A stretch of 64,000 nucleotides of DNA, from contig JADIIX010000075.1 in assembly GCA_027604505.1 (NCBI GenBank), forward strand, positions 9,318-73,317, read 5' to 3'. Positions 24,495-36,990 of the stretch are shown here, in pieces. Within the stretch, counting starts at the first letter, position 1. Each line of letters starts with the position of its first letter. Under the pieces are notes generated by a model, which worked only from the letters and a program-made list of their open reading frames with translations, was not told where the DNA came from and made no database searches. Position numbers and translations under genes: made by a program. Origin of the DNA: Gonapodya sp. JEL0774 (Eukaryota > Monoblepharomycota > Monoblepharidomycetes > Monoblepharidales > Gonapodyaceae).

Positions 24495-25565
24495 ATGACA
24501 CTGCTGTGGAAAAGGAACTTCTTTAAACGCCACTTCCTGCGTATGTGGCATCCCGCGTGTCGGCGCCCGGATTGTGTGGTTGAGAAGACTATGAAAGATG
24601 GGATCGCCGTGAATTCCTCAGAATTGGAAGAAAACCAGGAAGCATCACCGCTTCCTACCAGAGAACCCGATCCCCTCATCGCGGGGGAGTGGGATGGAAA
24701 CCAGGACACGGCATCATCATTGGATAGTGAACATTCTCCTGCAGGGGATCACAATGCATCAACGCAAGAGGAAACAGACGACTTCATTCTCGCTGAAGCG
24801 AAGTTAAATGTGCAAACTGCAACACCTTTGGTCCCAAGTGAAGAATGCGCGTCTGAGGAGGAGCAAATGCCCAAGGATATCGGTTTAGAAAAGGAGAGTG
24901 CCACAGAACTCTTACCTGTAAGAGGAGATGAACTGTCGTTGAAGGAGGAAACGCGAACAGAGAACGAAAGCGGGAACACCACAGAGGCCGTCCCTGAATA
25001 TAGACCAGCCAGGGAGGACAGACACAACACAACAGAGAAAGAAGAAACACCCAAACTCATGCTGGTCAATGATGTCGGTCACATTCAACCTCTCCCAGCA
25101 CAACAAAAACCGCTCCCTGTCATAAAGCCAGAGAAACCATTACCACCGACACCAGACAAAGTAGCCTTACAAGCATCGACGGAGAAACAAGTGAAATCCT
25201 CGATTCATATTCCCTATGAATACCTCGATGAAGGAGCTGGTGATGATACACCCGAACTTGCGCGGATCCATGCTGCCGACAGACAGGTGGATGAAGCCGA
25301 CTTGACGCATCGGGCTGTGGGAAACGAGGATGATCGAGCCGATGAACTGAAGAAACAGGGTTTCACTTATGTGCCTCAACCCGCCGAAGGACTGCCACCC
25401 CCTGTCCCACCAAAAGATGTGGAAGGAAGGAAGCGGGATGCGATTCTTACATCCGATTCCAAGCAAGACGTTGAGAAGGAAAATTTACACCGTGCGCCTC
25501 CTACCCCCAAGAAGAACGAAAGCTGGTGGCGGTGGTCCGGAGCTGTTGGAGGGAAATCTCGTTAA
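24495..25565 (+). CDS. acidic, Pro/Glu-rich protein of unknown function
   Basis: The open frame begins upstream at 24393 but the first plausible internal ATG is at 24495 (MTLLWKRNFFKRHFLRMW). About 356 aa: a basic/hydrophobic N-terminus, then a long Glu/Thr/Pro-rich disordered region, several PxxP segments (KPLPVIKPEKPLPPTPDK; GLPPPVPPKDVEGRK) and a short tryptophan-containing tail (KNESWWRWSGAVGGKSR). The PPPVPPK segments look like class II SH3 ligands. No domain or homolog is recognised, and one or more 5' exons are probably missing. Confidence 0.5.
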   Translation: MTLLWKRNFFKRHFLRMWHPACRRPDCVVEKTMKDGIAVNSSELEENQEASPLPTREPDPLIAGEWDGNQDTASSLDSEHSPAGDHNASTQEETDDFILAEAKLNVQTATPLVPSEECASEEEQMPKDIGLEKESATELLPVRGDELSLKEETRTENESGNTTEAVPEYRPAREDRHNTTEKEETPKLMLVNDVGHIQPLPAQQKPLPVIKPEKPLPPTPDKVALQASTEKQVKSSIHIPYEYLDEGAGDDTPELARIHAADRQVDEADLTHRAVGNEDDRADELKKQGFTYVPQPAEGLPPPVPPKDVEGRKRDAILTSDSKQDVEKENLHRAPPTPKKNESWWRWSGAVGGKSR

Positions 25566-26693
25566 GAAGGGACCAACCTCTCGCAACATAATTCCACAAG
25601 TAATATCCGTTTCGGATTGTAATCTCACTTTATGACCAAGCACCACAGTTATTACAAAAGTTTGCATTCGGCCTTGTTCGTTAGAGCCTGTCACAGTGGT
25701 TCAACGCTACGAACACTGGCTCTGACTTGTGTTTCCGAGCACCAGAAGATTTCATTTCTGAAAAAGAGATTCCCCAGGTTGTCTCTGGTGTGTGCAGAAA
25801 ATGTTGAGTTGTATTCGAAGAGATGCGAGTAATGACACAGTCGATGCTCGCTATGATTCTTCCTGTTTTAGAGGAACGGGAAACCATTTCCCTTGTCGAT
25901 TATGTAAATTTGGTTTTATTAAAATTAATTCTGGAATTCTTGTACATGTAAGAGTTTTGTTTGTGCCTTTTTTTCTCTACCTGAAGCTGATTACTGGGAG
26001 GACTCCCAGGACTCCCGCGCCACCATCTCTGCCACACACACAAGGGCAACGGCTCAACTGCAGGTTCGTTCCCGCTCTCGATTTATTTATACTCTTCACC
26101 CGTACAGCCGTCGGCCGGCGATGGCCCCCTGGTGCTTGATGTTGTGTTCATCGAGGGCTTGCTGGACATTGTTAGTCCGGCGAAGGTTGAAGGCGCTTAG
26201 AAGACATCAGCGGCCAGCCACTGAAATGAAAGCGGGATCTTGCTTAGTTTCTGACGGGTCTTGGAGAGTTCTGAGTTCTGAGATATCCCTGGCATTTGCA
26301 TGCTGTGTCGCATTGTGTACCTAGAGCACAGGTCCCATTCGGAAGGCACAACTTGCAACACAATCGTTTCACACCTCCAACGAACACCTAGATATGGCGA
26401 GCATTTCGCGAAAAGCAAAGATGATAAGCTACGAAAAGATTGGGTTGACACGAAAGGACATTTCGAGTGAGTTGCCTTGTCGTCCATCGCACAAATTACG
26501 AAGTTGGCCATCGACTTCACAACAGGGTCAAGATTTCACCTAACTGTGTACACGTCCTTTGCTTTGAATCTTTTCCTTTCTATAACTAGACAGTCCTCAA
26601 TTCCCGGAATCACTTCGTCACTTTGACACAACCGACACCACCCACTATTCCGTGGCTGAGTTCTTCTCTTATCTTATCACTCAAGCCCGCATC
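25566..26693. other. intergenic region, no gene seen
   Basis: About 1.1 kb between two plus-strand genes. Frames are short and AT content is locally higher around 25900-25990. The part near 26600 is presumably the 5' region of the zinc-finger gene. No element could be assigned. Confidence 0.4.
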
Positions 26694-28038
26694 ATGGACG
26701 CTCAAGATTTCGAAGATGAACTGGGATCTGACGAGCTCGGAAACACTCACAAGAATCACGGTATAGGTCCGTTGGAAATGGCTGCGCTGACCTTTGTCGG
26801 TAAATACGAGGCAGTGGCAAAGGCACATGCTGCACAGCTTATGGGAGTGAAGAGCATGGGGGTAGACCTGGGGTTAACTCATGACGGGGACGAATTGGTG
26901 GATGACGATGGTGGGCTCGACGAGAATGGAGGGGACGACGACCACGAAAACCATGACCATGTAGATGCTGCACACCACGCGGCTTTCGATGGGATTGACG
27001 CGCTACACCGAGCGGCTTTGCAAACACCATCGGGTAGTGTCTCCCTCGCTGAAGCTGCGCAACACGCTGCAGCAGCCAACGGAGCAGGTGGCGCTGCGGC
27101 AGGTGTACCTCAGTTCTTTGTTGTAACCACGAATCCGGCGACGGGCATGATGAGTGCAGTTCCAGCGGGAAGCTTGGCGCTCAATGTCGGAAGTGCAGGG
27201 TCCACTCCGGTGATTGTTTCCCGAGGGTCGCAGGGTCAAGCGCTTGTGTTTGACTCATCAGGTCTTACTGGCGCGGACGGGTCGAGGTTCGAGAAGAAGA
27301 AGGGAAAGCACGAGTGCACATATCCGAACTGCGGGAGGTTTTTCACGAGGGCGAGTAACTTGAGGTCCCATGTGAGAATATGGTGGGTATCACTCTACTT
27401 TACTTCGCAGCCGCCTTGCGCGTAGCGTGACACAGCAAGCGCTTGGACTGCGTTTGAGAATTTGTCAACTCAACGACATTTTCCAATTATGCTTCCTTCA
27501 GCCACGAAGGGGAAAAAATGTTCCCGTGCGAACACTGTGACCTCAAATTCAGCAGGAAGCATGATGTTGTCCGGTGAGCCGTAGAGTTATGTCTTACTGT
27601 GCGTCGACCGTATCCTAACTTTTTTCCCAACCACCGGCTCACAGACACCAATCAGTACACACCGGAGAAAAACCTCACGGGTGCCCGCATGGGTGCGACC
27701 GATCGTTCTCGAGGGAAGACGCACTGCAACGGCACATCAAGGCGAAGCACCCCGACAAGGTGCAAATGCTTCACGTAGACCCCCAGCAACAGGACGTTCA
27801 GCAACAGATGGACCCATCTCAGTATCAAATGTCGCGGGAGGAAGTGAATGCGTCGCTCTCCGCCCTAGTGCACGCGGTTCGAATGGGTGCACCATTGACC
27901 TTTTTCCCCGGATCTTATGCCAACTTCTCTGGGAGTCAAGTCGGTGTACAGGTGATGGGACAGGTGGACCGAGGGGATGATGGGCAAGAGGAGGTGCAAC
28001 TGGACGATGGGGACGCTGTCGGCGATGACCGTGTCTGA
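26694..28038 (+). CDS. C2H2 zinc finger transcription factor
   Basis: Three exons (26694-27382, 27502-27573, 27645-28038) give 384 aa in consistent phase. The N-terminus is acidic with a His/Asp-rich stretch (HENHDHVDAAHHAA), then an Ala/Gly-rich region. Three consecutive C2H2 fingers follow: HECTYPNCGRFFTRASNLRSH, FPCEHCDLKFSRKHDVVRHQ and HGCPHGCDRSFSREDALQRH, with TGEKP-type linkers between them. Both introns fall inside the finger array, which is why the array is not visible in any single open frame. A Gln-rich and acidic tail ends at TGA 28036-28038. It is probably a sequence-specific nuclear regulator; its targets are unknown. Confidence 0.9.
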
Positions 28039-28254
28039 AGGAATAGCCGGAGTGAACCGCACTTGCAACCAATTAATCTTTCTTTCTTCTGATTTTGTGC
28101 AAATATATTAAGTCGAGAATGTATTTTGTTGTTTGCGAAAGTGCCCAACTTCATCACAAGTTTGGACTGCGAATCAACCCTCTTTTTTCGGCGCACAAAC
28201 CCGTCCCCAACCCTGAAGTTCTCCCAACGCATCACCAACAGCATCGAATCTGTC

Positions 28255-31200
28255 ATGATGGCCAGTTACTCTTTGCCTACCATTGAAGCGTACGGATCAT
28301 CGTTGCCGGCTCATGATGACTATGGGACGGTGACCTCTCCAGCTTTGAAACCGAAAAAACCCACGAAGAAGAGGAAGGTTGATGATGTGGAGGAGGAGGA
28401 GCGAAAGAGGACTACGGTCAGCGCTAAGGTATCTACGACTGCAATGCGATTGCTCAAGAAGTCAACGACGCAATGACGTGGTACACCCCGATTGGCGGAT
28501 ATTGTGTTGATACTGTACTTGTCCAGGCGTGCAATACCTGTAGAAAGCTTCACGGTGTGTTGCCGACCAGAACTGCCACTTCGGCGCAAAGGAGCCGATG
28601 CAACTTTTGCTGACTAAACCTCGCAACCAACATTTCACGTGTTTACGTGGTCTTGTCTTTTTATCTGGTGCTCGTTAGATCGATGTGATGGACAGGAGCC
28701 TTGTGCGAGATGTGCGAAGAAAGGTATCGAGTGCTCCTACGGTGAGACTTGGGTGTTGCTCGTTTGCGGACAGGAACTCTGACATTGGAAAGCTGACAGA
28801 GGAAGTCGTCGTTGAGTAGAGGCTGAGTGGGCCGTTGCGTTCTTTTGGGGCAATAGTGATATATGCACATGGATTTGACGGTACACGAAAGAGACGCTCA
28901 CTGACCAATTTCTTCAACTACCGTCAGTGGAAGAGGCACGGGGAACGTCTTCTTGCAGACAACCGCCTTAAGCCACTCATGTGCTCCGAATATTTGGTTC
29001 AAAACTCCACAGATCGTCCCAAATCCGCTCCTGGCCCTCAAAAGGGATGGCTTGATGACCTGTCATCGCGCATTGTGGCTTTGGAGCACTTGATTCTCGG
29101 CGAATCCGCCCCTGGTGAAACTCAAAGCGCAGACCAGAAGCTCAAACGCAACCTGAAGAGAAGACTCGAATCAGCTCTTGAGACAGTCGAAGGATTTCTT
29201 GACGAAGTACGGCGGGATCGGGGCCTCCCGTTGGGGTGCCCCCTCGTTGGGGAAGACAGGAGGCTTGTTCCTCGACGAAGCAGTGAGAGCTTTGTGATCG
29301 GTCAGTCACCCTTTCTCCCACAAGCCACCGATCATACGGACTTGTCGGCACTGGTGTCAAGCTACCCATACGCAACCAGGCTTGTTAATGGATTGCTTGG
29401 GACTCTGAATCAAGTAGACGATGCGAAGACGGGATTTGCACAGATGATTAACGAAGGCAATGAATTTCACCGACCTCAAGATGGGGGTGGAGCGAGCGAC
29501 CCACTTTCGTACGCGCTCAATCTGCCGCCACGCATTTCCGACGACAATTTTTTTTCATCTACGCTTTCTGCAGATGAACTTTTCGCCAGTTTGGATAGCT
29601 TTTTGGAGAATACCGGCAATGATGAAGCACCTCCGCTTGCAAGCACCAGCACCAGCTCTGGTACCAACGTACTATTTCCAGGGCGGCTTGAAAGCGGTTG
29701 GAATCGGGATATGAACGAAACGGCTTTTCAAGGAACAAATGGATCCGGATCGGAAGCCGTAGCCGGGTTGGCACAAAGAGTCGAATCAGAGTCAGATGGG
29801 GTTTCCACACGGAGGCGGAAGTCGACATTATTCAGGGATGTTTCTATATTTGATGATATGCCTCCGGTGAGCTCTGTACGCAAGGATCGAGAATCGAAGA
29901 GCTCCATATTTACAGACAAGACTGGCAATGTAATTTCCCATTTCAACGTCGTCTTCAGTTGCCCTCTCAAGACGTCATGAACCAGTAAGTTCGCAATATC
30001 TCTCGTCTCTGTCGATTCATATCCCTGTAGACTAATGTACACATTTTCGTAGGCTCCTCGAAATGTACTTCGACGATTGTTGGAACTATCGCCATATTTA
30101 CCCTGTCTTCCCGTGCGCCCATCGCCCCACTCTTTTGAGCCGCCTTCCCTCTCAGAACCCCTTCCTGGCGTTTGCAATGATGTCAGTCGGCAGCCTGGTC
30201 GAGATCAATACCCCGCTGGCGAAATTCGGGTTCCAGCTGTTTCAAAGGTGCAAGAAATTGCTATTTCCCAGTTTAGAGACAACACAGCTGCACCATTCAA
30301 CGATTGAAGCATTGATGTTGTACGGGAGGTATGCGAACGTCCACGAGCGGTCAATAGGTGTGTATTGTGGAGAATGGCTTGTTTAACCTACCATTCAAAC
30401 AATCTCTCTAATGAGAACTCTCCTCTTCACCAGCGTACATGACTATGGGTATGTGTATCGCCCGGGCTAGAGAGATAGGTCTCCTCCTCGACCCACAAGA
30501 GGACGATGTCAGTGGTCGGTGGGGTGTGTTTGATTGGCGTGAATGTGAGGAGAGGCGGCGAACAGGGTGGGGAATATTTTTGTTGGATAGAACAGCAAGT
30601 ATGGTGGTGTCACGATCACCGTTGTTGTCTGAGAATGAAGTGCGTCTAAACTTTCCGAAAAGGTGAGTGAAATCGTAGACCTCGTGTTCCTTTTTATGGC
30701 TCACAAAATTGGACTTTCGCGCTCTCCCTCAAAGCTGGGGGGAGTGGGAGTCCCATCCCGACGCGACGATCCCTGCTCCTGGGCAACCTGAAGATGTGAC
30801 GACAATTGAGGTGTATCAAGTTCTCGGTCGGGCTCTGAACATGAAGCGTGTGATATCAAACGAGGCCTATCCAAGTTCCAGTCATATTCCGGAACTTGCG
30901 GGGCTGCTAACTCAGTGGCTGGATAGATTCAAAGCCGCGAACGGTGGATGCATAAATGTTGATGATCCTGTGGTTGCGAGGGCAATGCTGCTATATCGTA
31001 AGTGAAGCGGAGATGCTTCGCCCTGATTCTGTGGTGACTGACGAGAGTACGCCACCTGTGATCAAGACCTTGTCGGAGTGATTCTTCACACACCGGTCAG
31101 TGTTTCTCTTCCAGTTACTTCTCTATTCATAACCGGTCTGATGGCATCACTGTTTCCTCCCAATTTGCTCAGATGAACTTCACCTCTGCCCCCTCAGTTT

Positions 31201-32212
31201 GGGTTGATTCCCCGCACTTCTCCACCGCAGTAAACCACGCTGTTGCTGTGGCTCACATGACCCGTCGCCCTGCTGTTCGTGGAATCTATACCACTCCCAT
31301 CACGTTGGTCCTCCTGTTCCAAGTCGGCTTGGTACACGTTGCTCGCATAAGGGCACGTGTTGATTCCGCGCACGCATCAGTGGATGCAGAAACTCACGCA
31401 GATGCCCTTCATGTCAATCGGAAGTGGTGGACTGTGAGCGAATTGCTGGCGAGAGACTTGCGGAAAGTGAGTGGTGGTGACAAATCGCGCGCTTCCAGCT
31501 ATCCTTGGCCCCCGTGGTCCCATCGTATTACAGTATTGAAACATGTGTTTGAGTTTGTAGCTACGTACACTCGCTGAGAATGAAGAAATTCGCGCTGCTC
31601 CGCGCCATCGTTTGCGATCCAGCACCGGTTCTTCCTTTTCCGCAGGACCGCACTCCCGGCAATTATCATTTAGCACAGGTGTGACAACTTCCAGTAGATT
31701 CTCCAGGAGTGGTGGAGTGAAAGAGAGTGAAGTTGATTCCGGGGAAGATGGAGTTCAAGCAGCGGGGGAGAGTGATGAGGATGTGCAAATCATCACAGTG
31801 AATTCGGACGTTGCGAGAGTGAGTTCCCAATTGGAGCTTCCGTATTACTTTTCCGAACTCTCAATGCGCTATTTATGTAACCCTACAGCATGTCGTCAAC
31901 ATGTCTGCTGGAGCGTCCACCTCCACCCGCCTCCTTCAGCTCCCGGATCCCGACCTCCCCGAAACCTTCATCACCAACGTCAATACCGATGGATCTACTA
32001 TGTCAGCATTGAACGCTTACGTGACAGCTCAGACGCAGCATAGTCGGCGACTGTCCGTGGGGCAGCGTGACCTTGGACTGGTTGATGGAGAAAGCATGGA
32101 TGAGAACAGTTTCGAACGCCCGCACTTATTGTTGGCGTCTCATCACGTACCAGTGGGAGTTGGTGCGGTTAACGAAGGTGAATACCACGGGATGTCATTG
32201 TGGTGTGGATGA
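28255..32212 (+). CDS. Zn2Cys6 fungal-type transcription factor
   Basis: Twelve exons join without a phase break to 973 aa: 28255-28428, 28527-28554, 28679-28741, 28959-29866, 29959-29984, 30053-30357, 30434-30662, 30735-30997, 31046-31095, 31173-31466, 31561-31818, 31889-32212. A basic nuclear-localisation-like stretch (KPKKPTKKRKV) precedes the zinc cluster, which spans three exons: ACNTCRKLHDRC + DGQEPCARCAKKGIECSY, spacing C-X2-C-X6-C-X5-C-X2-C-X6-C. The fungal_trans (PF04082-type) domain runs from LLEMYFDDCWNYRHIYPVFP through MTMGMCIARAREIGLLLDPQ and ECEERRRTGWGIFLLDR. The tail is Ser-rich. It should be a nuclear DNA-binding regulator; no target is apparent from the neighbourhood. The acceptor before 28959 is chosen by phase and is the least certain junction. 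Confidence 0.9.
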
Positions 32213-32847
32213 CAGGAATGATGTGCACGATTCAATAATTGAAAAAAAAAAATAAGTGATTTCAAATTAATGTTGCAATATCTATTCACGGTTAGCTACC
32301 ATAACAAATAAGACATCGATCGATATGAAATGCACCATCAAGCGTCTGGCCCTAACATATCAGCGACCGTGTTCAGAATACCACCAACTCTGTACACGAA
32401 ACATATTCGCCAGTTAACCATTGACACAGCGAACACTCTCACTCTCATCGAAAATGTCAAAAATTCGCGGATCTTAAATCAGAACATGCAGTCTTGCTCG
32501 TTTGGCTCCGTGTTCCTTGTCATTCGTCCTCATCGTCCCTGCCAAAACATAGCATGGTCACCACTGTCCTACCCATTCTTTTCCGAGCTCCCCCATCCCA
32601 GCTACATCCGTAGTGGTCTCTGCCGCCAAACTAACTCTCTGGGCCCTCTTTGGCGCCCCAGTCGCGCGGTTAGGGTAGGCGTAAGATGCATGGAGGTGCT
32701 GCAGTACGGTGAATCGAAGACGGGGAGGCACAACACATGGTTGGTAGACATGCGCCGCACGAGGATAGAGAAAAATGCAAGGGCGAGTTAAGGTTACGCG
32801 AGGAAAAGGGAAATGGTTTCTCAGGTCTCAAGGATCCAATGCATGAC
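32213..32847. other. intergenic, no supported gene
   Basis: A short A-run follows the regulator's stop (near 32241). A 153-codon plus-strand frame (32330-32791) has no recognisable motif or codon pattern and is not called. Confidence 0.35.
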
Positions 32848-35102
32848 TCACCGCCCCAAGTCCCACTCCATCACCTGGATCGAACGAGACCCTACGATGC
32901 GGTTTGTAGCGCACCGGTTGGGGGAGTACGTGATTGTGGGGCACGGTGACCCTAAAGAGGATGTGCAGATGCGGCATAGCTCCGGTGGATACAAACGAAG
33001 TTCACTGAAGTCAAGAGAAGATGTGAGAAACCTACCGTACGGGTACTGCTTGCATGTTTTGTTCGAGCTTCGATTCCCGCACCATATCGGCAGCGATCTT
33101 CTCGATGCCCGTGGCAGCTCCAATCTCCGCCTTGAGCGACGACCATCCCGAGAGTGGCATGGCATGCGGGGGCGGGTACACAATGGAAGCAGCTGTGGTG
33201 TGGAGAGCAGGGGCAGTCGAAGGATGGCGCAGCAAAGGTTGAATGGACGGACGATGCCGCCGATCCGGGAGAGACGCGGACATGGACTTCCGGGTGCGTC
33301 GGAGACGCGAATCCGAAGTGGAAGATGATGGAACTGACGACAACAACGGGAGAGATGCGGACATGCGGGTGGTGTGGGTGGTCGCAGAGGAATGTGGTAA
33401 AGGTGGTCTTTCGGATAGGTCGCAGGCGGACTGCTCGTGCCGCCCATCTGTAGTTGCATCCGTGCTTACAGACAAGTGCGGAGATTCGGCACCCGTCATA
33501 TTTGTTCCTTTCTCAGCAGCTGCTCGGACCCCACCCCCAGGAAACTCCGATGTTGGTAGTGGATCTGGGCACAATGAAGGTGCAGCCACGTGAGATGGAA
33601 AGAGGCGAGGTGTTAGACGGAATGTGCCTGAGTCTGTATATCGGTGGGACGAAAGTGGAGGGTGCGGGTGAATTCAGATGAGAGGGCGATGAACGAGTAC
33701 CCAGATTGAGCCACAACATATGTCCAAAGACATGCACGGGGCATTTTAGACATGCACAGCTGAGCGGTGGTGTGTGGGGGAGGGTTACTTTTCCGTGCAA
33801 CGACATCTCTGTCCTGTCAGCGAGTCCACTCCGGCAATGAGAGCTCCGAGCTCCACCTTTCCCCATGAACCCATTTGGACAACTCACGATACCATCCATT
33901 CTCTTTCTCCTCCCCTCGAGCCTGTCGTTCCTCCTGCCACCCCTTCACAACCTCCGAGTCAAGTTCCAATTTCGCTACTGGGTCACCTTCAACCAAATGC
34001 CGGTTGGCCGCTCGGAAATCACGAAGAGACGCAAGGTATGCGTCAGGGAGGGTGAGGAGTGGGGAGGACTGACGGTTGATGGGCGATTGAAGAGAGCGTT
34101 GAGATTAGTCTAGCGGCGAGAGACAAAACGCGACCGTAGGGAGGTGGACAGACCATGATGGATTCGAGGACTGGCTGAGACAGTGATGTATGTGAATGAT
34201 GTTGACCATAGTGCGGGGGCGGGGTACGGAGATGCGGTGAGGGTGTTGGGTGAAGGTGCGGTGGATATGAGGGATGGTGGGTGCTTTGATGGGATGAGAT
34301 TGGTTGCTGCTTGAGGGGCGGAGATTGAAGTGCTAGAGAAGCCTCTTGGCGATCTGGAGATGGACTTTGCGGCGTTGGATCAGGCGCCATTTGTCCGGTT
34401 GGTGAACGAGGAAGTGGTCCTGGTGGCGGCGGTGGAGCAGGTAGGGAAGGTTCTGAGGAGAAAGGCAGTGCAACACGCTTGGTCGGCGGAGCCAAGAACA
34501 ACGGAGGTCCTGCCTGAGACTGCTGCTGGCGGGTCTGGGGTTGAGGAATCCGGGCTCTGTTCCACAACGTCGTAATGGAGGATCCACAACAACATGTCCA
34601 ATGGCGTGAATCAATCCAATGTGATGAAGATGAGATCGAATTCAACCAGAATTTTGCAATAATCGATAGGATTTCGGGAGAATCAATTGCTTTACCGATC
34701 AACTTAACAACGAGCACGCACGCACCTTTGCAGTTCGACGTCCAAGTCGTGGCAACCGTCAGCGCCTAGCGCAAAAGTGACTCCCCTCTTTGACGCTCTT
34801 CCTGCTGTCCCAAGGTGTCTCTCTTTGGTTTCCTTTGTTTCGGCAGGTCCCTTCAAGACGCTTTTGACAACCTCAGGACCTTTCACGCTCCGCTTGACCT
34901 CCGATACGTTCTTTCGCAGCCGCTCCATCACGTCTTTTGTCTGTTCCCGCAGCCGCTGAATCGTCACCAAATATTCGTCCGCTTCTCCCTTGCTTTTGCC
35001 GTCTCCCCGACCTCGCGCGGCCGTTGATGTGTCTGATGCATGTGATTCTCCCGTTGAATATGTCGGAAAAGTCATCACTGAAAATGTGGCCGCCGCCGCC
35101 AT
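32848..35102 (-). CDS. poorly resolved multi-exon gene(s), disordered protein with coiled coil
   Basis: Several minus-strand blocks look coding but could not be joined. From the 5' side: an exon block from ATG 35102 with Ser/Thr/Gly then a charged helix (EYLVTIQRLREQTKDVMERL) and Lys-rich repeats, ending in KRGVTFALG; a very Pro-rich block (34050-34560); a helical block near 33890-34040 (YLASLRDFRAANRHLVEGD and on to ERQARGEEKEN); a Ser/Pro/Arg block (33020-33590) ending in GIEKIAADMVRESKLEQNMQ; and a Cys-containing piece near 32850-33000. The RGVTF segment matches the RVxF docking consensus for protein phosphatase 1. The blocks may be one gene or two. No family recognised. Confidence 0.4.
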
Positions 35103-35312
35103 CGGTGGCCGAACTCGGTCGTTCCGGGCGGGCGCTAGACATTTTCGGCACCACCGAGCACAAATGATCTCATTCAAATGAACACAAACACGATAAATAG
35201 AAAAGATATAGTCGATATTGGGGAGAAGGGTATACAAGAAGCTTCACTCTGTCGATGCAAACAAATGTCACATGCAACCGCCAAATTCAGTATTCCGCAT
35301 CATTTCCAGACT

Positions 35313-36990
35313 TCACTTGCTCGCCTCACTACTCAGCTTCTCAAGAACCTCCGCCACCATACTCTTTGCAACACTGAGAAGAACCCTCTCTGGCCCCCCA
35401 GGTTTGTCAAACCTCAGGAAGATAATGGAATTGGTCCCCGACAAGGTGAACTGGGCACCTCGGGGAATAGCAACATTAAGTAGAATGGTGCCGTTATCGG
35501 ATCGAGCAAGAATACGGAGCTTGCCAGTACTGTTGTCACGCTTCAGTCGCGCTTGGCCTGTTCCCTGTTTGATCCAGTTTTGATTGCTCTTATCGAAAGC
35601 AAAAATGTTAGATTTGAATTCGTAAACGGTCGTTTCGTTTTCTTGATGTTAACAAAGCAAACGTGGGGCACCTTCAGCTCTTAATCGAAGACTGAGGAGA
35701 GCTTCAACCCGATTATAACACACCTTCCCCAGCCCCACTTGCCAGCTTCTTTTTGTCCTCCGGATTCTCTTTCTCGAATTCCTCGTCGCCCTCTCCGCCA
35801 TCTTCGTCTTCCTGACCAGCTTGAGCCTGGGCAGGAATGTTGAACACGAATGGCCCGGCACTTCCGGTAACCTCGTTGCCTCCCGTGGGCTTTCCGAAAC
35901 TGAATGTGAGAGGGGCGGAAGAAGACGCAGTGGAAGCAGAATTCGAGTTGCTTGTCGAAGTGAAGGAGAATCCTGAGAATGGTGCCTGTTTCGGCTTGTC
36001 CGCGCCACCGTCTCCTGTGGCTGCTGTTGGCAAGCCAAAGTTGAACGCAGGTGTTGTTATCGAGCCTCCAAATGTTGAAGCAGTTGATCCACCAGGGGAA
36101 ATAGACGCAGTGGCACCTCCAAACGTACCAAACCCGAATGCAGTTGCTGTCACTGCGCCGGTGCTTGACGATGTCGTCGATGCGGGTGAGGTGGTCGGGG
36201 TGAACTTGAATCCCCCAAACGCTGGAGGTGAGCCAAACCCGGACACAGGAGGGGTGCCAGCGCTAGATGTAGGTGGGAAGAAAAATTTCGATTTGTCGGC
36301 TTCCGTGCCCTTTTCGGCACTATTTCCAGACGGAAAAAAAAACTTCGGAGCTGGTGCTGCCGGAGTCAGGTCTATGGGTGCGAGTTTCGTCCCACTATCG
36401 GCGGGTGCAGAAGAGGCTTGTGCTCCAAATACGAGACTGGAGGGCTTTTGTGACGGGACACTGTCCGCACCGCGGGGCGCCCCGAATACGAAAGCAGGCG
36501 GCGCAGGTGGTGCGGGTGGTGCTGCCACTGCTGAAGGTTTGGTTGTACCGTGGGATTGGTTCGCCAAAGGCAAACTCGCAGAAGTTTCTGGTTTGACGTC
36601 TGCAACCACGTCCTTGAATTCACTCTCCACCTCTTTCCTCATCTCCGCGTACTGCCGAGCGGCTGCAACAGCAATTTTGCTGAGGTCCACCCCTGGGTCA
36701 GCACCCTGGACTTGCTGAAGATGATCAATGAAGGAACGATTGAGGCCAACCAGTTTAGCAGCATATTGGGATTCGCGCTCGGACTGGGATGGTGGACGGA
36801 CAGACGGGGTTGAGGGAGCAGGTTTAAAGAAACTACTGCCTGCACTGGGGAGTTGGACAAACGAAGCTGGGGCAGGAGAGTCAACGGGCATTGGGTGCTT
36901 CTGGCTCAGTAGAGCAAACGGGTTGGAGGAGGGAGTTGGGAAGGAAAGGGAGGTTCCTGTGGATTTGAAGGCTCCGCCGAACGGTGAAGC
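35313..36990 (-). CDS. FG nucleoporin with C-terminal Ran-binding domain (Nup50/Nup2-like)
   Basis: Nuclear pore-associated protein that binds Ran-GTP and importins. The large exon (35724-36990) encodes SPFGGAF near its start and a helical region (YAAKLVGLNRSFIDHLQQVQ). A long FG-repeat domain follows (FVFGAPRG, LVFGAQ, FGFGTFGGA, FNFGLP, FSFGKP), then an acidic patch. The last exon (35313-35641) joins in phase 1 across an 82-nt intron and encodes a RanBD1 domain: NETTVYEFKSNIFAFDKS, GQARLKRDNSTGKLRILARS, GTILLNVAIPRG. TGA is at 35313-35315. One or more N-terminal exons lie upstream, probably between 37040 and 37310 (candidates with a GTAATC donor near 37040 and a GTAAGT donor near 37257), but they could not be joined with confidence. 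Confidence 0.9.

Noticed and set aside
29917-29958. 29-nt intron in the Zn2Cys6 gene (donor GTAATT at about 29930)
   Set aside because: Too short for a spliceosomal intron. A donor at 29867 gives an intron of about 92 nt in the same phase and a better domain alignment.
32848-33459. Long open frames on both strands at 32.8-33.6 kb as separate genes
   Set aside because: The overlapping frames shadow each other. The minus-strand frame with SGWSSLKAEIGAATGIEK looks most protein-like, so only one minus-strand gene is called, at low confidence.
36273-36718. Plus-strand frame of 293 codons opposite the nucleoporin
   Set aside because: It is the antisense shadow of the low-complexity FG/Pro/Ser repeats. 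The minus-strand product has the FG repeats and the RanBD.
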